A DNA stretch of 60,000 nucleotides from Branchiostoma floridae (GCF_000003815.2 NC_049994.1:7939898-7999897), one strand, 5' to 3'; positions 42,201 through 47,044 are shown, numbered from the stretch's first letter. The notes: generated by a model from the letters alone, not told the origin. A program made the numbers and translations.

Positions 42201-44093
42201 ATGCTAATAGATGTATATATTGATTCCTTGCTGCTTGCAGTGCATCTTGAGAACACTTAAAGATCTTCTTAAAAGAGCACTCATCAGCAGAGGAAGGTGC
42301 CTCTAAATACTGCAAGCTCATTTATCTATGCAGAATGTAATTTTGAAGTAGGAGGCTTTAAAGTCTATGGCTGAAACAATTCTTTAGTACGGTAAGATAA
42401 AGGTTTTGTGGGAAGATTATAATGAGGTTATCCTCGAAATCTACGAGAAATTATAAAAGACGATCGCAAACTTTTCAAGATTTACAGTAAATTATAAAAT
42501 CTGCAGTTACTGTATGTTATTATTCAGTGTGATATTCTGGCATGCTTTAGGAGTAAATTTGCCTTCATTACCATTCAAGTCAGGCATTGAGGAATGTGCT
42601 ATTTACTAACATGGTTTGAAGAAGGGATGACTCTTAACCTTATTTTTGGGACAAAAGTATTAACAAGACTATCTGCAGAAATCATTATGCAGTGTTACAT
42701 TCTTAACTGACTTCTTCTACTTGGTCTGTATTACTGTTTACTAAGATGGAAATTTTTGGGTATCAAACATTATTTTTAAGGCTTTCCTTTTCATACAAAT
42801 ATCTATGACTATTATACAAATATCTTAGATAATACAAGACATCTTAGACTGTATTTATTCATAGGTTATATTCCATGCATTAATGTTATGTATGTGTTAA
42901 TGTGTGGGTCACAACACTAGCATTTACTGACCTATGTGTATTGTATTGTCTAAATAAAGTCAAGTAAAAAATAGTCAAACTACAGCCATACAGTGAAATA
43001 GATGGCAACCTTCATGATATTGACCTCCTTTAAATTGATGGACATAGCCAACATTTCTCTGTGCCATCTAACAAGCCAACAACAAAATTCAAAACTACCG
43101 ACATCAGAATTAGAAACAGAATGACGTTAAAATTTAGCATTTATGTGACGCTTTTGAATTTGTCCCTTCTGTATTGTTCCCAACCCCATCATTTTATCAA
43201 ATGGCCTGATCAAAAATTATGCCACGGTTTCGACTTCATTACATAAAACGTTGCCTGTGTCGGTATGTACCAGTAGCAATCAATTACAGTACTACCATTC
43301 TCCATACTGAAAAAATGGCAGTTGAAATTTGAAGAAAATTATTCACAACCGTGCAATTTTTTTCCTAATCTGACCCGCTTCCTTGATAAAAATTTGCTTT
43401 CAAGGAAGGTTTTTTCATTATTTCTTGTGATAATTTGAGCATATGCTGGCATGGAGTATGCCCTTGGGAAATGTTGCCGGTTGACATAACTAAAAGGTTT
43501 CCACATCAAGTGAGTGAGGCCATATTTTACCGTATGATGCCATGCCAGACGTTTCAATTAATTATACGTTTGTTGTGGGCATGAGTGAACCACGCTATTG
43601 TGTAGTCGCCTCCCACGACCTAACCGCCATTACACAGTTCGGCATTTTCCCTCAAGAGACACTCGCGAGAATATCGCTATCTTACATCTCAAACCAACCC
43701 ACTATTATAACAAGGTATTCATTCTCTACATATCATCAAATTCATCACTTGACATTCCTAAGGTTGTATTTTTATTATGTAGGGCATGCCAACTCATAAT
43801 TTAGAATTTCAGAGAACACGTCATGGGCAGTTACACATTTGATTATCATTTTTGATACATGTGTTATTCTAGCCGAACGCTGCTAAGCTAAGTGACCGGG
43901 ATTTATGATATTATTCGAAATGGCTGTGATATTTGGTACGTCCTTCCAAATACTAACACGACAGATATGGTGTGGTAAGAAGGTCGCGCTCACCTGTTCG
44001 TAACAGCTTGACGGAAACATCTTCACCTTGAATAAAAAAGTCATCTATATCCACCTGCGAGGGTTCCTCGTAGAAATTCTTCTGAGAATTCAT
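628..44093 (-). CDS. F-BAR + C1 domain multi-exon gene (16 coding exons, 3' end outside the window)
   Basis: Seen: 16 GT-AG exons join in one frame. Coding pieces, from 5' to 3': 44093-43994, 28378-28270, 21497-21428, 21071-20919, 20055-19993, 19418-19305, 18693-18613, 18103-17948, 17331-17251, 17020-16950, 16558-16447, 15321-14817, 11196-11105, 8517-8494, 4903-4792 and 717-628, about 644 codons. Residues 18-265 read as an F-BAR domain. Residues 266-370 are charged and helical, resembling the coiled-coil/FX or HR1 segment that follows F-BAR domains. Residues 371-515 are a His/Arg/Ser/Asp/Pro-rich disordered linker. Residues 517-565 are a C1 zinc finger, and a Ser/Pro/Arg-rich tail follows. 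Known: F-BAR dimers bind and bend membranes and link them to actin; C1 domains bind diacylglycerol or protein partners. Inferred: a cytosolic membrane-cytoskeleton scaffold. The segment with LHNAYLLQL and LPEMVDDLEDLHLEM resembles FES/FER. The F-BAR plus C1 order is like GMIP/ARHGAP29/ARHGAP45 or fungal Bzz1. No gene symbol is assigned because the C-terminus is missing. Confidence 0.85.
718..4791. other. Intron 15
   Basis: 4.07 kb without a supportable exon. It holds a degraded copy of the GGGTGGGTACC-type repeat around 1140-1215 (TGGGGACCAGTAC ... TGGACTG) and a small inverted-repeat element at 4592-4673. The rest is AT-rich unique sequence in which I see nothing. Confidence 0.5.
4592..4673. 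mobile_element. Short inverted-repeat element (GAAGGCCCC ends)
   Basis: An 82-bp stretch begins GAAGGCCCCTGTGAC and ends ATAGGGGCCTTC. It looks like a deleted relative of the element at 137-609. Confidence 0.4.
4792..4903 (-). CDS. Exon 15: Ser/Arg-rich tail
   Basis: 112 nt, phase 0 to phase 1. The acceptor is GTTTTCCAG and the donor is GTAG|GTATGA. It encodes PGQGKGLRRQKSSSDIDYKA, then RLAFGKDGPPSTTLSSV. RRQKSSSD is the kind of site used by basophilic kinases (PKA/PKC), which is an inference from the motif only. No fold is recognised. Confidence 0.75.
7456..7640 (-). repeat. SINE-like fragment
   Basis: It shares an ordered series of blocks (ACCTCCATTTA, AGCC/GTTCTAACCAAAG, GGGTGAAG.GAGGAAAG, GTGCAATTTCCAAGG) with 50220-50400. 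The segment around GTGAGGAAAGTC is also shared with 13800-14045. The tRNA-like head seen in the 13.8-14.0 kb copy is missing here. Confidence 0.55.
8198..8424. mobile_element. hAT-like non-autonomous element with 8-bp target duplication
   Basis: 227 bp beginning CAGGGTTGTAGC and ending GCTACAACCCTG. It is flanked on both sides by the perfect 8-bp direct repeat CCAGGCTA (8190-8197 and 8425-8432). An 8-bp duplication and CAGGG...CCCTG ends are characteristic of hAT transposons. It has no coding capacity. A diverged, longer relative lies at 57990-58340. Confidence 0.82.
8494..8517 (-). CDS. Exon 14: 24-nt candidate microexon (PPSPADHE)
   Basis: The acceptor CATGTCTACAG and the donor GAG|GTATGG frame eight codons, phase 0 to phase 0. 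Exon 13 ends and exon 15 begins in phase 0, so the gene reads through with or without it. It would add PPSPADHE, a short Pro/Ser insert directly after the C1 domain. The call rests on splice sites and frame only, with no homology support. Confidence 0.5.
8518..11104. other. Intron 13
   Basis: 2.6 kb without a recognised exon or bounded mobile element. A fragment reading TTAAATTAGTGTGGCCTTA near 9662 resembles the terminal motif of the Harbinger-like family at 24282-24647. Otherwise I see nothing specific. Confidence 0.4.
11105..11196 (-). CDS. Exon 13: second half of C1 domain
   Basis: 92 nt, phase 1 to phase 0. The acceptor is GACATGCAG and the donor is GCG|GTAAGA. The split Gly codon joins LRG to IMKQGVRCKNCRMNVHHKCQ and DSVPSCTGQA. 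With exon 12 the zinc ligands are spaced H-x12-C-x2-C-x13-C-x2-C-x4-H-x2-C-x6-C. Typical C1 domains have x7 before the last Cys, so this one is one residue short. The 'KQG.RC..C' core is intact. The fold resembles the C1 of STAC, chimaerin or UNC13 proteins. Confidence 0.9.
12680..12800. repeat. Fragment of the hAT-like TAGGGGTGGG family
   Basis: GTACCGGCACAAAATC, a T-run, ACCAGTCCAGAAAAA, TGGACCT and TGTTGGACTGAT occur in the same order as the left half of the element at 39729-40164. Only this half is present. Confidence 0.5.
13187..13273. repeat. Short hairpin
   Basis: GTCAGAAAACCAAGGAAAGA on the left pairs with TCTTTCCTTGTTTTTCTGAC on the right, separated by about 45 bases. It could be a tiny MITE or the hairpin of a non-coding RNA; nothing decides between them. 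Confidence 0.5.
13800..14045 (-). repeat. tRNA-derived SINE
   Basis: On the minus strand an A-box-like TGGCCAAGTGG (14012-14022) and a B box GGGTTCAATTCC (13982-13993) are spaced as in a tRNA promoter. A body continues toward 13800 and shares blocks with 7456-7640 and 50220-50400. There is no intact tRNA cloverleaf, so a SINE is preferred over a tRNA gene. Confidence 0.65.
14430..14759. mobile_element. Palindromic MITE, CAGGGCTTGAAATA ends
   Basis: About 330 bp starting CAGGGCTTGAAATA and ending TATTTCGAGCCCTG. It is flanked by ACAGT on both sides (14425-14429 and 14760-14764). Inside are repeated 'TGCAGGTA' units facing each other. The right end lies 57 bp from the donor of exon 12. Confidence 0.75.
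14817..15321 (-). CDS. Exon 12: basic His/Arg/Ser-rich linker and first half of C1
   Basis: 505 nt, phase 0 to phase 1, the largest exon. The acceptor is CCATCAG|ATG and the donor is GAG|GTAAGT. It starts MKLFSPIFGGPNPEDDHYNH. About 140 residues of low-complexity His/Arg/Asp/Ser/Pro sequence follow, with no predictable fold. It ends with HQFQEYTYKKPTFCDQCKEL, the first His and first two Cys of a C1 zinc finger. The exon is visibly more GC- and CpG-rich than its flanks. The internal ATG directly after the acceptor could also serve as an alternative start, but the upstream exon joins in frame. Confidence 0.88.
15322..16446. other. Intron 11
   Basis: 1.1 kb of AT-rich sequence. No repeat boundaries or exons recognised. 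Confidence 0.4.
16447..16558 (-). CDS. Exon 11: coiled coil with weak donor
   Basis: 112 nt, phase 2 to phase 0. The acceptor is TTTCCCAG. It encodes HTEMQLYSKARETQEDITKK, then KSDIRMAEAQLSVCRAQ, a strongly charged coiled coil. The donor CAG|GTCAGA is weak for an animal 5' splice site. The alternative GT 8 nt downstream would break the frame with exon 12, whereas this one keeps it. Confidence 0.75.
16660..16760 (+). repeat. tRNA-derived SINE head fragment
   Basis: TTGGTTGGCCCATAATCC is followed by CAGAGGTCC and a B-box-like GGGTTCTAATCC (16712-16723). It resembles a tRNA-derived promoter head with little body and is probably a truncated SINE in intron 10. Confidence 0.45.
16950..17020 (-). 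CDS. Exon 10: coiled coil
   Basis: 71 nt, phase 0 to phase 2. The acceptor is CACCATAG and the donor is AAG|GTAAGA. It encodes IEDLEILVQHTDDAIASLES and LYR, with heptad-like hydrophobic spacing. It resembles the HR1/FX-type coiled coil that follows F-BAR domains in FES/FER, NOSTRIN and CIP4-type proteins. Confidence 0.8.
17251..17331 (-). CDS. Exon 9: start of coiled-coil segment
   Basis: 81 nt, phase 0 to phase 0 (27 residues, DFLQNALVLSDATEPALWRK then YDMLKKE). The acceptor is TTTCAG and the donor is GAA|GTAAGA. It is the beginning of a charged helical region. Confidence 0.8.
17395..17455. repeat. Dispersed short repeat with CAGTGCCCCCTA core (copy 1)
   Basis: ACTGTTCAGCAGTGCCCCCT, then AACAATCTATTTTGGCATTA and CAGGATGGTG. 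A second copy lies at 18160-18215 in the neighbouring intron with the same order of blocks. Confidence 0.45.
17948..18103 (-). CDS. Exon 8: F-BAR end and linker
   Basis: 156 nt, phase 0 to phase 0 (52 residues). The acceptor is TTTCCAG and the donor is GCG|GTGAGT. It begins ALEKSNRMDMLVQACRTLPN and ends HRYTKPEPEARA. The helix gives way to a Pro-rich extended segment, as seen after the last F-BAR helix in this family. Confidence 0.82.
18160..18215. repeat. Dispersed short repeat (copy 2)
   Basis: TACTCAGCAGCGCCCCTAGC, then AGTCTATTGTGGTATTGCAG and GACGGTGG, aligned with 17395-17455. The GC-rich core is CTCF-like in composition, but this is not shown. Confidence 0.4.
18613..18693 (-). CDS. 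Exon 7: F-BAR C-terminal helix
   Basis: 81 nt, phase 0 to phase 0 (27 residues: DLEDLHLEMLTALSMFLGRY then AKTAQTK). The acceptor is TTTCCAG and the donor is AAG|GTAAAC. 'LQ.LHEEM...L...L.EY' is the equivalent segment in FES/FER as I remember it, and this exon matches that spacing. Confidence 0.85.
19083..19299. mobile_element. Palindromic MITE, family A (copy 1), abutting the exon 6 donor
   Basis: The inverted halves carry TTTACCTTTATCCGTGGGGT on the left and ACCCCACGAACAAAGGTGAA on the right, around a centre of CAATATTTTAAAAATAATGC. This is the most diverged full copy of the family. Its right end supplies the +6 to +9 bases of the exon 6 donor. Confidence 0.75.
19305..19418 (-). CDS. Exon 6: F-BAR helix 3-4 with the HN-Y motif
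   Basis: 114 nt, phase 0 to phase 0 (38 residues). It contains NLHNAYLLQLTAVNTFNQAF and ALPEMVD. An 'HN.Y.L.L' segment followed by a Tyr-rich turn and 'LP' is the most recognisable part of FES/FER-type F-BAR domains. The donor GTGAGT is at 19304-19299, and its last base is already the end of an inserted palindromic element. Confidence 0.88.
19993..20055 (-). CDS. Exon 5: F-BAR helix 3
   Basis: 63 nt, phase 0 to phase 0 (21 residues, VHKEYTEAWLKAKHDSRESH then R). The acceptor is CTCTTTAG and the donor is AGA|GTAAGT. The highly charged helix continues from 'AEAELQR' in exon 4. The exon is symmetric, so it could be skipped without a frameshift, although that would break the F-BAR helix. Confidence 0.82.
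20154..20541. mobile_element. PIF/Harbinger-like MITE with TTA target duplication
   Basis: 388 bp with inverted ends about 33 bp long that begin GGCCTAGGAAAAAAAATGTT and continue GTGTTTCCTGTTTC. It is flanked by TTA on both sides (20151-20153 and 20542-20544). A 3-bp TTA duplication with GGCC ends is typical of PIF/Harbinger. It is non-coding and fills most of the intron between exons 4 and 5. Confidence 0.83.
20919..21071 (-). CDS. Exon 4: F-BAR central helices
   Basis: 153 nt, phase 0 to phase 0. The acceptor is TTTTCAG and the donor is AGG|GTAAGG. The 51 residues include VSQELATSLVQNVSQPLGQL, then a Lys/Arg-rich stretch (RGQTRKMHRFRDAYETHIEK) and AEAELQR. The 'V..PL..L......' turn followed by a basic helix and an 'EKAEAEL' helix is the F-BAR signature of helices 2-3. 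The basic face is the membrane-binding surface in known F-BAR structures. Confidence 0.9.
21153..21276. repeat. Microsatellite (TATG)n-(TG)n
   Basis: AT-rich start, then TATG units, TGTGTGTA units and a pure TG run. It fills about one third of the 356-bp intron between exons 3 and 4. On the gene's sense strand it is a CA repeat lying about 80 bp before the exon 4 acceptor. Long open frames through it are artefacts. Confidence 0.95.
21428..21497 (-). CDS. Exon 3: F-BAR FCH region
   Basis: 70 nt, phase 2 to phase 0. The acceptor is ...GTTCCAG and the donor is CAG|GTATTT. It encodes W-HEYPDSLFECWDVLLEEV followed by ESDAQ. The pattern 'W..LL.E.E.DA' is typical of F-BAR domains, where a Trp and a Leu pair precede the long helix 2. 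The intron to exon 4 is short (356 bp) and about one third of it is a dinucleotide-rich microsatellite. Confidence 0.85.
22050..22170 (+). repeat. tRNA-like SINE fragment
   Basis: GTGGTGCACCCACAAAGTG is followed by AACTAGAGGTTCTGATTTTG and AATCC, giving a B-box-like end at 22087-22098. No complete tRNA fold; treated as a SINE head. Confidence 0.35.
22281..22383. mobile_element. Short MITE, GCCAAAAAGCAGTTACTC family (copy 1)
   Basis: Begins GCCAAAAAGCAGTTACTCAA, then GCAACTGGATATGATTTTGG, and ends TGCTTTTTGGC. Internally deleted relative to the 233-bp copy at 28462-28694. Confidence 0.7.
22975..23260. repeat. Dispersed repeat with ACATCATGAAAACAGAAAGC block
   Basis: Shares ordered blocks (GAGGACATCATG, AGGAAAACTAGCATCTGATT, CTGAAACTGTATGTACCAAG, AAATTAAGATTGTGTTACCT) with 36735-37010. 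The first blocks also recur at 45290-45400, 47045-47150 and 48360-48450. It is probably the inside of a larger non-autonomous element; no ends were found here. Confidence 0.55.
24282..24647. mobile_element. PIF/Harbinger-like MITE with TAA target duplication
   Basis: 366 bp. The left end GGCCATACCAATTTAATTTC and right end (inverted) GGCCACATCAATTTAATGTC each continue into TTGGTTCACGGATT. TAA flanks both sides (24279-24281 and 24648-24650). Inside are A-rich 'AAATAAAAATAAAAAT' and its inverse. The terminal motif recurs alone near 3230, 33180, 33525, 41980, 50440 and 50600. Confidence 0.83.
25105..25321. mobile_element. TACTGTAA-ended palindromic element
   Basis: Begins TACTGTAAGTGCAG and ends TGCATTTACAGTA. 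The inside repeats short CCGCGG, CACCGCGAA and ACCGCGAAATTAAA motifs and is far more CpG-rich than its flanks. Single-end relatives are at about 23771, 30460 and 49858 (TACTGTAAATTCA...TTTTTGC). Confidence 0.65.
28046..28130. repeat. Fragment of the TAGGGGTGGG family (left end)
   Basis: AGGGCTGGGCACCAGTAGAA, then TTTTTCTTGTTGGACTGGTC and CGGACCTGAATCAG match the left end of 39729-40164. Confidence 0.55.
28270..28378 (-). CDS. Exon 2: F-BAR helix 1
   Basis: The acceptor is ...CATGGTCCAG and the donor is CTG|GTGAGT. The 109 nt run from phase 1 to phase 2 and give residues such as VAEFSQRVAAIQEQNASQIQ and then RNRAMRKD. This is an amphipathic helix matching the usual FCH segment, in which a basic F-BAR helix is followed by acidic and Asp/Trp residues. 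The joined frame with exon 1 has no stop, which supports the 15.6 kb junction. Confidence 0.82.
28462..28694. mobile_element. Palindromic MITE, GCCAAAAAGCAGTTACTC family (copy 2)
   Basis: About 60-bp imperfect inverted arms beginning GCCAAAAAGCAGTTACTC. The inner arm sequence ATGATTTTGGAAACGGTCAG is repeated in reverse at the far end. Flanked by ACAA on both sides. It lies 84 bp upstream of the exon 2 acceptor on the sense strand. A single arm of the same family is at 52643-52800. Confidence 0.78.
28770..29010. repeat. Tandem pair, 142-bp period
   Basis: Two copies of a unit running CCCGGAGGATCTCACAGACA, then TGATTGTCATCCTGGAAG, then CTCTTCGAATGAAACATAAA. They start near 28781 and 28923 and differ by scattered substitutions. 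Confidence 0.75.
29020..29640. repeat. Three-unit tandem array, about 149-bp period, interrupted by a MITE
   Basis: AAGAATATCACCAGAT... recurs at 29051, 29200 and 29531. The unit includes TTACAACGTTAAAAGAGTAT, TGGTAGTTGCCAAGGAGCAT and CTGAGGTTGC. The third spacing equals one unit plus the 178-bp element at 29320-29497 and its duplication. Confidence 0.85.
29320..29497. mobile_element. Tc1/mariner-like MITE (CAGTCAAACCTGT ends)
   Basis: 178 bp with perfect inverted ends CAGTCAAACCTGT, flanked by TA on both sides (29318-29319 and 29498-29499). Inside, repeated GGCCACCT...TAGTGGCCA motifs pair. TA duplication and CAGT ends fit Tc1/mariner. It sits inside the second unit of the 149-bp tandem array. 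Confidence 0.85.
31540..31870. repeat. Tandem duplication, about 171-bp period
   Basis: Two diverged units share ACTTCAAA.CAAGTC, AATATCA, CAAAG.CCTGTTTGC, TCTATAGTCAATAGG and TTTTTCTTTGAAAA/TTTCTTCTTTGAAAA in the same order. CCTGTTTGC lies near 31586 and 31756. No coding frame is conserved between the units. Confidence 0.75.
32219..32482. mobile_element. 5'-truncated copy of the TAGGGGTGGG hAT-like family
   Basis: Right part only. It runs CAGTTAGCCTTGC, then CTACAAAACAGATTACTTTG, repeated CGGACCTGGACCTGA motifs, and ends CACCAGTACCCACCC. Aligned block by block with 53580-53772. Confidence 0.65.
34655..34763. mobile_element. Family A MITE, right half only
   Basis: AAACCATTGTCCATCGACTT, then GGCATCCCTAAATACCCTGT and GAGAAAGGTGAACTAAGGTT match the right arm of family A. 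The left arm is missing or unrecognisable. Confidence 0.6.
35715..35926. mobile_element. Family A palindromic MITE
   Basis: The left arm AACTGGTTCACCTTTATCCG and right arm ATAGGTTAACCAACAGCTTA with AAGGTGAGTAGCATTA surround a centre with CAATAATTTGAAAATATTGC. The right arm carries extra sequence. Confidence 0.65.
35995..36096. repeat. Fragment of the TAGGGGTGGG family (right end joined to inverted left-end sequence)
   Basis: TTTTTTTCAAGTCAGTTTTTCCTGGACCGG is followed by AAACAAGAAAAAAC and ends ACCAGTACCCACCCCTAA. Confidence 0.5.
36735..37010. repeat. Dispersed repeat related to 22975-23260
   Basis: Same ordered blocks: GAAAACAGAAAGCTCAGAGG, CTCTCTGAAACTA, GAGAAATTAAGATTGTGTGG and GACATTCCTCTTAAGGTTGA. 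Confidence 0.55.
37630..37985 (+). repeat. tRNA-derived SINE
   Basis: A box TGGCACAAGTG (37638-37648) and B box GTTTGATTCC (37701-37710) are followed by about 270 bp of body. Part of the body (GCATGTAAAAGAACCCAACA, CACTTATTGAGAAAAG) is shared with 52780-53060. No cloverleaf 3' half is present, so it is not a tRNA gene. Confidence 0.65.
38019..38236. mobile_element. Family A palindromic MITE
   Basis: The arms GCCAGTTCACCTTTATCCGT and GGATAAAGGTGAACTAGTGT frame the inner inverted blocks GGGTATTTGGGGATGTCACA and TTGATATGCCTAAATACCC, with an AT-rich centre. Near full-length copy. Confidence 0.8.
38723..38944. mobile_element. Family A palindromic MITE
   Basis: The ends are TAACGCTAGTTCACCCTTAT and ATAAAGGTGAACTAGTAGCA. 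ACCTATATCCGTTGTTTTCA pairs with GAAAACAACGGAGAAAGGT. Full-length copy. Confidence 0.82.
39729..40164. mobile_element. hAT-like non-autonomous element with 8-bp target duplication
   Basis: 436 bp beginning TAGGGGTGGGTACCGGTAC and ending GGTTGACCCATTCCTA. It is flanked by the perfect 8-bp repeat GTTAGTGT (39721-39728 and 40165-40172). The right end of the relative at 53361-53772 (GTACCGGTACCCACCCCTA) shows the intact inverted end. Contains GGACCTGGACCTGA repeats and no coding frame. Fragments are at 1140, 12680, 28046, 32219, 35995 and 48722. Confidence 0.85.
40530..40625. mobile_element. Family A MITE, left part (split by retrocopy)
   Basis: AATGCTAGTTCACCACTATC, then CGTATATCCGTTGTTTTCAA and TTAGTTGAAGGACAGAGGTTGC. 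It continues at 41172 after the insertion. Confidence 0.75.
40624..41171 (-). mobile_element. Retrocopy with poly(A), AATAAA and target duplication
   Basis: On the minus strand it ends AATAAA (40646-40641), a short spacer, then A10 (40633-40624). Both sides carry AGGTTGCAAA(TT) (40614-40625 and 41172-41183). These are hallmarks of LINE-mediated reverse transcription of a polyadenylated RNA. The middle holds about five irregular units of 23-34 bp with GGG...CCCTG/CCCTAGCACA motifs (40830-40990). A 141-codon frame on the plus strand is antisense to the transcript and is not considered coding. The source RNA is not recognised; a 5'-truncated LINE tail is an alternative. Confidence 0.75.
41172..41300. 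mobile_element. Family A MITE, right part (split by retrocopy)
   Basis: AGGTTGCAAATTGCACTGAT, then CATCGACTTGATATCCCTAA and GATAAAGGTCAACTAGCGTC complete the arm begun at 40530. Confidence 0.75.
43994..44093 (-). CDS. Exon 1: start codon and N-terminus of the F-BAR/C1 protein
   Basis: The ATG is at 44093-44091 and is preceded in frame by TAG at 44108-44106, so the frame cannot extend upstream unspliced. The exon encodes 33 residues beginning MNSQKNFYEEPSQVDIDDFF, then the first F-BAR helix (GEDVSVKLLRT). It ends in phase 1 at a consensus donor, CAG|GTGAGC. The next exon lies 15.6 kb away, so intron 1 is the longest in the window. Confidence 0.8.
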
Positions 44094-44280
44094 TCTGTTC
44101 CCGCGCTAGATTACGGTCTACGTTAGCAAAAAGGAATCCTGTACGCCCGCCACTACACGCCCACCCCTTTCTCTGACAGGGCATTGTTGGCAAGATGAAC
44201 CCTGCATTTTGTTACATCCTCTCTGATTGGTCTGGCTTGCTAACAGATTAACTGGATTGCTGACTGTCTCAATTGGCCCC
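44094..44280 (-). promoter_or_regulatory. Putative TATA-less promoter/5' UTR of the F-BAR/C1 gene
   Basis: Directly upstream of the ATG on the minus strand are GC/CACCC-type boxes (plus-strand CGCCCGCC at 44144-44151 and CACGCCCACCCC at 44156-44167). Two inverted CCAAT boxes follow (plus-strand ATTGG at 44226-44230 and 44272-44276). CpG density is higher than in the flanking DNA and no TATA box is seen at a fitting distance. Sp/KLF plus NF-Y sites are common in broadly expressed animal promoters. The transcription start is not determined. Confidence 0.45.
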
Positions 44281-47044
44281 ATAATGAATTACTCCGAAAA
44301 AAAGCCATGCTTGCAACGCATCCAAGCCATTCGTTTTTGGTCCAATCATCATCTGCATTCCGAAAATCACATGGCACGTTATCAAAATGCGAGAGAGGGT
44401 TTGCCTTCTTGGCGTAGGTGGAAATTCCCTAACTAGCGATGACTTATTCATTCCTGAATGCCTTCACAAAGTGACGAATCAATAGCTTCAGTGTAGCAAG
44501 ACTTTAAACTATGTAACACTATATACGACGGCTATATATTATCATTACTGTTATCTTCATTAACATGTAAGTTGCTAAAATTGTCACATCTGGTATTCTT
44601 GTAGCATTTTCACTACTAGCAAAAATAATATATCGTCATGTTTTTAGCATGGTTGGAGGATATATAAAATGGTTATTTTGACAATGAATGAATGAACTTC
44701 ATTACTTGACATGAAACGATATTACAAGGCTAATCTAACCTATATTTAGAACTGATATGTATCGGCAATAACAGCATATGTGTTACATTATGGGATAAAG
44801 GAGAAATTCTTTGTACACAACCAGTGGGTACTTACATTATGGTGATTCAGAATAATATGATATAGAAAAATGGCCATCTGGAAAATATGACAGGTAGACC
44901 TGAACATTGGTTTCAATGATTTCTACCCGACCATTTTCAACCATCTATCTCGATATGCTGTGTCAATTTGGGGGCAACAAAAGCCAAGGAAAGGTCTGCA
45001 GTGAATAGCAATGATAGTGTTGGAGAATTACATTCAGGCCAGGCTAGGGAAATCAAAATGTACCCACAGGCCGTAGGGACGTGTTGTATAATGTCTGCTG
45101 TAGTCTGACTTCTCTGAGCAACATGCCCTTGTGCCCGCAGCTGTGACGTAATGAACATGCAGAGGACAACGGGGAAAGGCCATTGTATTCAGGCTATGTC
45201 AATGGAACTATTTGGTTCTCAGTGTGTAACATTTTTTAGTAAAATTTTAGCAAGAAGATATCACAAATACAGAATACTGAGGTGAAAACATGCATTCAAC
45301 TCTTAAATTTTAGCAACAGGACACTGTGAATATATAGAGCAGAGAGGAAAACTGACATTTACGTCCATGTTCACTCCATGATTAGGCATGAAAAGTACAC
45401 ACTTTACACTCCTGCCAAGTATTTCCCAGCTCAGCATTGATTGATGAGCCTAATCAATTGCAAGGTGTTGAGCTAGATCAAGTAGGCATAAGTTTGCATT
45501 ACAAAATTTGCAATATATTTCTCTCATTGGCCATATTATCTAATTTCTCGGATCTCATTCTTTAAAATACTGTAACTAAAGCAAGAATGGAACAACATCA
45601 AAATGAAAACAGAATACAATATTTCAGATAAAAACCAATGAATTGAATGGGTATGCTCTTGTCTACATGGTAACAACCCCAATAGGTCATAAAAAGATCT
45701 TGAATATTGATACCTAAATTGGCATGTACCATTTAGAAATTGATTGCAAGTCCTTACCTGATCAATTTCTTACACATGGTTTTCAAATTTCTCAATGAAG
45801 CAAAGGTAAAGAATCAAGTAAACTATAGGCCACACTATGCTTTGTACTTAGTTTTCAGATACAACATTGAGACAGAAGACATGATGAAAAGAGATAGCTA
45901 GAAGAAAATTGCATCTGACAATGTTCAGTACCACCCCATAGAAACTAAAATGAATTTCAAAGTTGTTAATTATAAACTTAGTCAGTAAGACACTAACCTA
46001 GGCTCATGATAACTATGATCTATCACCAACTACATTACAACACTGTGTGTTTCCAACAGCTCAATGATAATGTAATGATAAACCACAATAAAAATTAATT
46101 CCTCATAAATAAAAACAGCCATACCTCAGTCAGTAACACTAAAAAAGACTCATGTCATCTTGTTAAATTCATGACAAAAATAAGTTGAGCTTAAAAAAAT
46201 CATCCTAGATTTTAAGGCAGGGAACCATCACTTAGTAATTATTTCTATTTTGTTATGAGTAGGCATTTGAATCATGAGTATCGTAAATACATGTTGTAGT
46301 ATCAAATTTCATATCGCTTATTAATCATTATCATTATGAAACCAGTTCATTATCTGAAAAACACTTGTCAGAAAAGACTGTATTGGGAATATAATGCAAC
46401 GTACAATAAGGCCATGGCAATCTTATATATTGGTTTTTGGTTTAAGAAATAAATGCTAGTCTAAGATTGTTCATTTTATTTCAGCTTTATTTCAGGCACC
46501 TGGGCCATGTAAATGGACAACAATGAATATAAAAACATATAATACAAGAATACATAACATTATGCAGTACCATCTTGATTCTAATATCAGACTGGAATAA
46601 CAGATGCTAGTCTTCCTCAAAATCCTCTGTTTTTGTAATGTTTTCTTGCTAAAATGTGACATCAAAGTCTCTGATAACCAACAAATTGAATCTGTACGGT
46701 CTTATTACACATTTTACACATGTCCAATTGGTTGCATCACATTGTAATTCTCCAGCAACCTGAAGCCTACCAATGGCACAATCTATCACAGCCTTGGAGA
46801 GGAGAATAACACATATTTATGGGGAGCAAACACCCTAAAGATGCGGCCTGAATAGATAGAATGTTGGGGGGCAATGGCCTTGGCAATTTATATGCAAATC
46901 TGGCTACAGCCACTTAGGTACTGCAGTGAGGCAAACGAGAGGTCGTTGACATTAGTTCAGGTGAAACGCTAACAAGGACAGAAAGTGACTGTGTAAAGCA
47001 GAGGAGAGGCAACATCAATCAAAATCTTTGGTTCTTGATAATTT

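Larger units (their letters stand above)
28379..43993. other. Intron 1 (15.6 kb)
   Basis: Contains tandem repeats (28770-29010, 29020-29640 and 31540-31870), MITEs (28462-28694, 29320-29497 and five whole or partial copies of family A), the hAT-like element 39729-40164, a SINE (37630-37985) and a retrocopy (40624-41171). The stretches 29650-31500, 32490-34600 and 41990-43990 have no clear repeat boundaries and no supportable exon. A G-run is at about 33674-33686. Confidence 0.5.
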
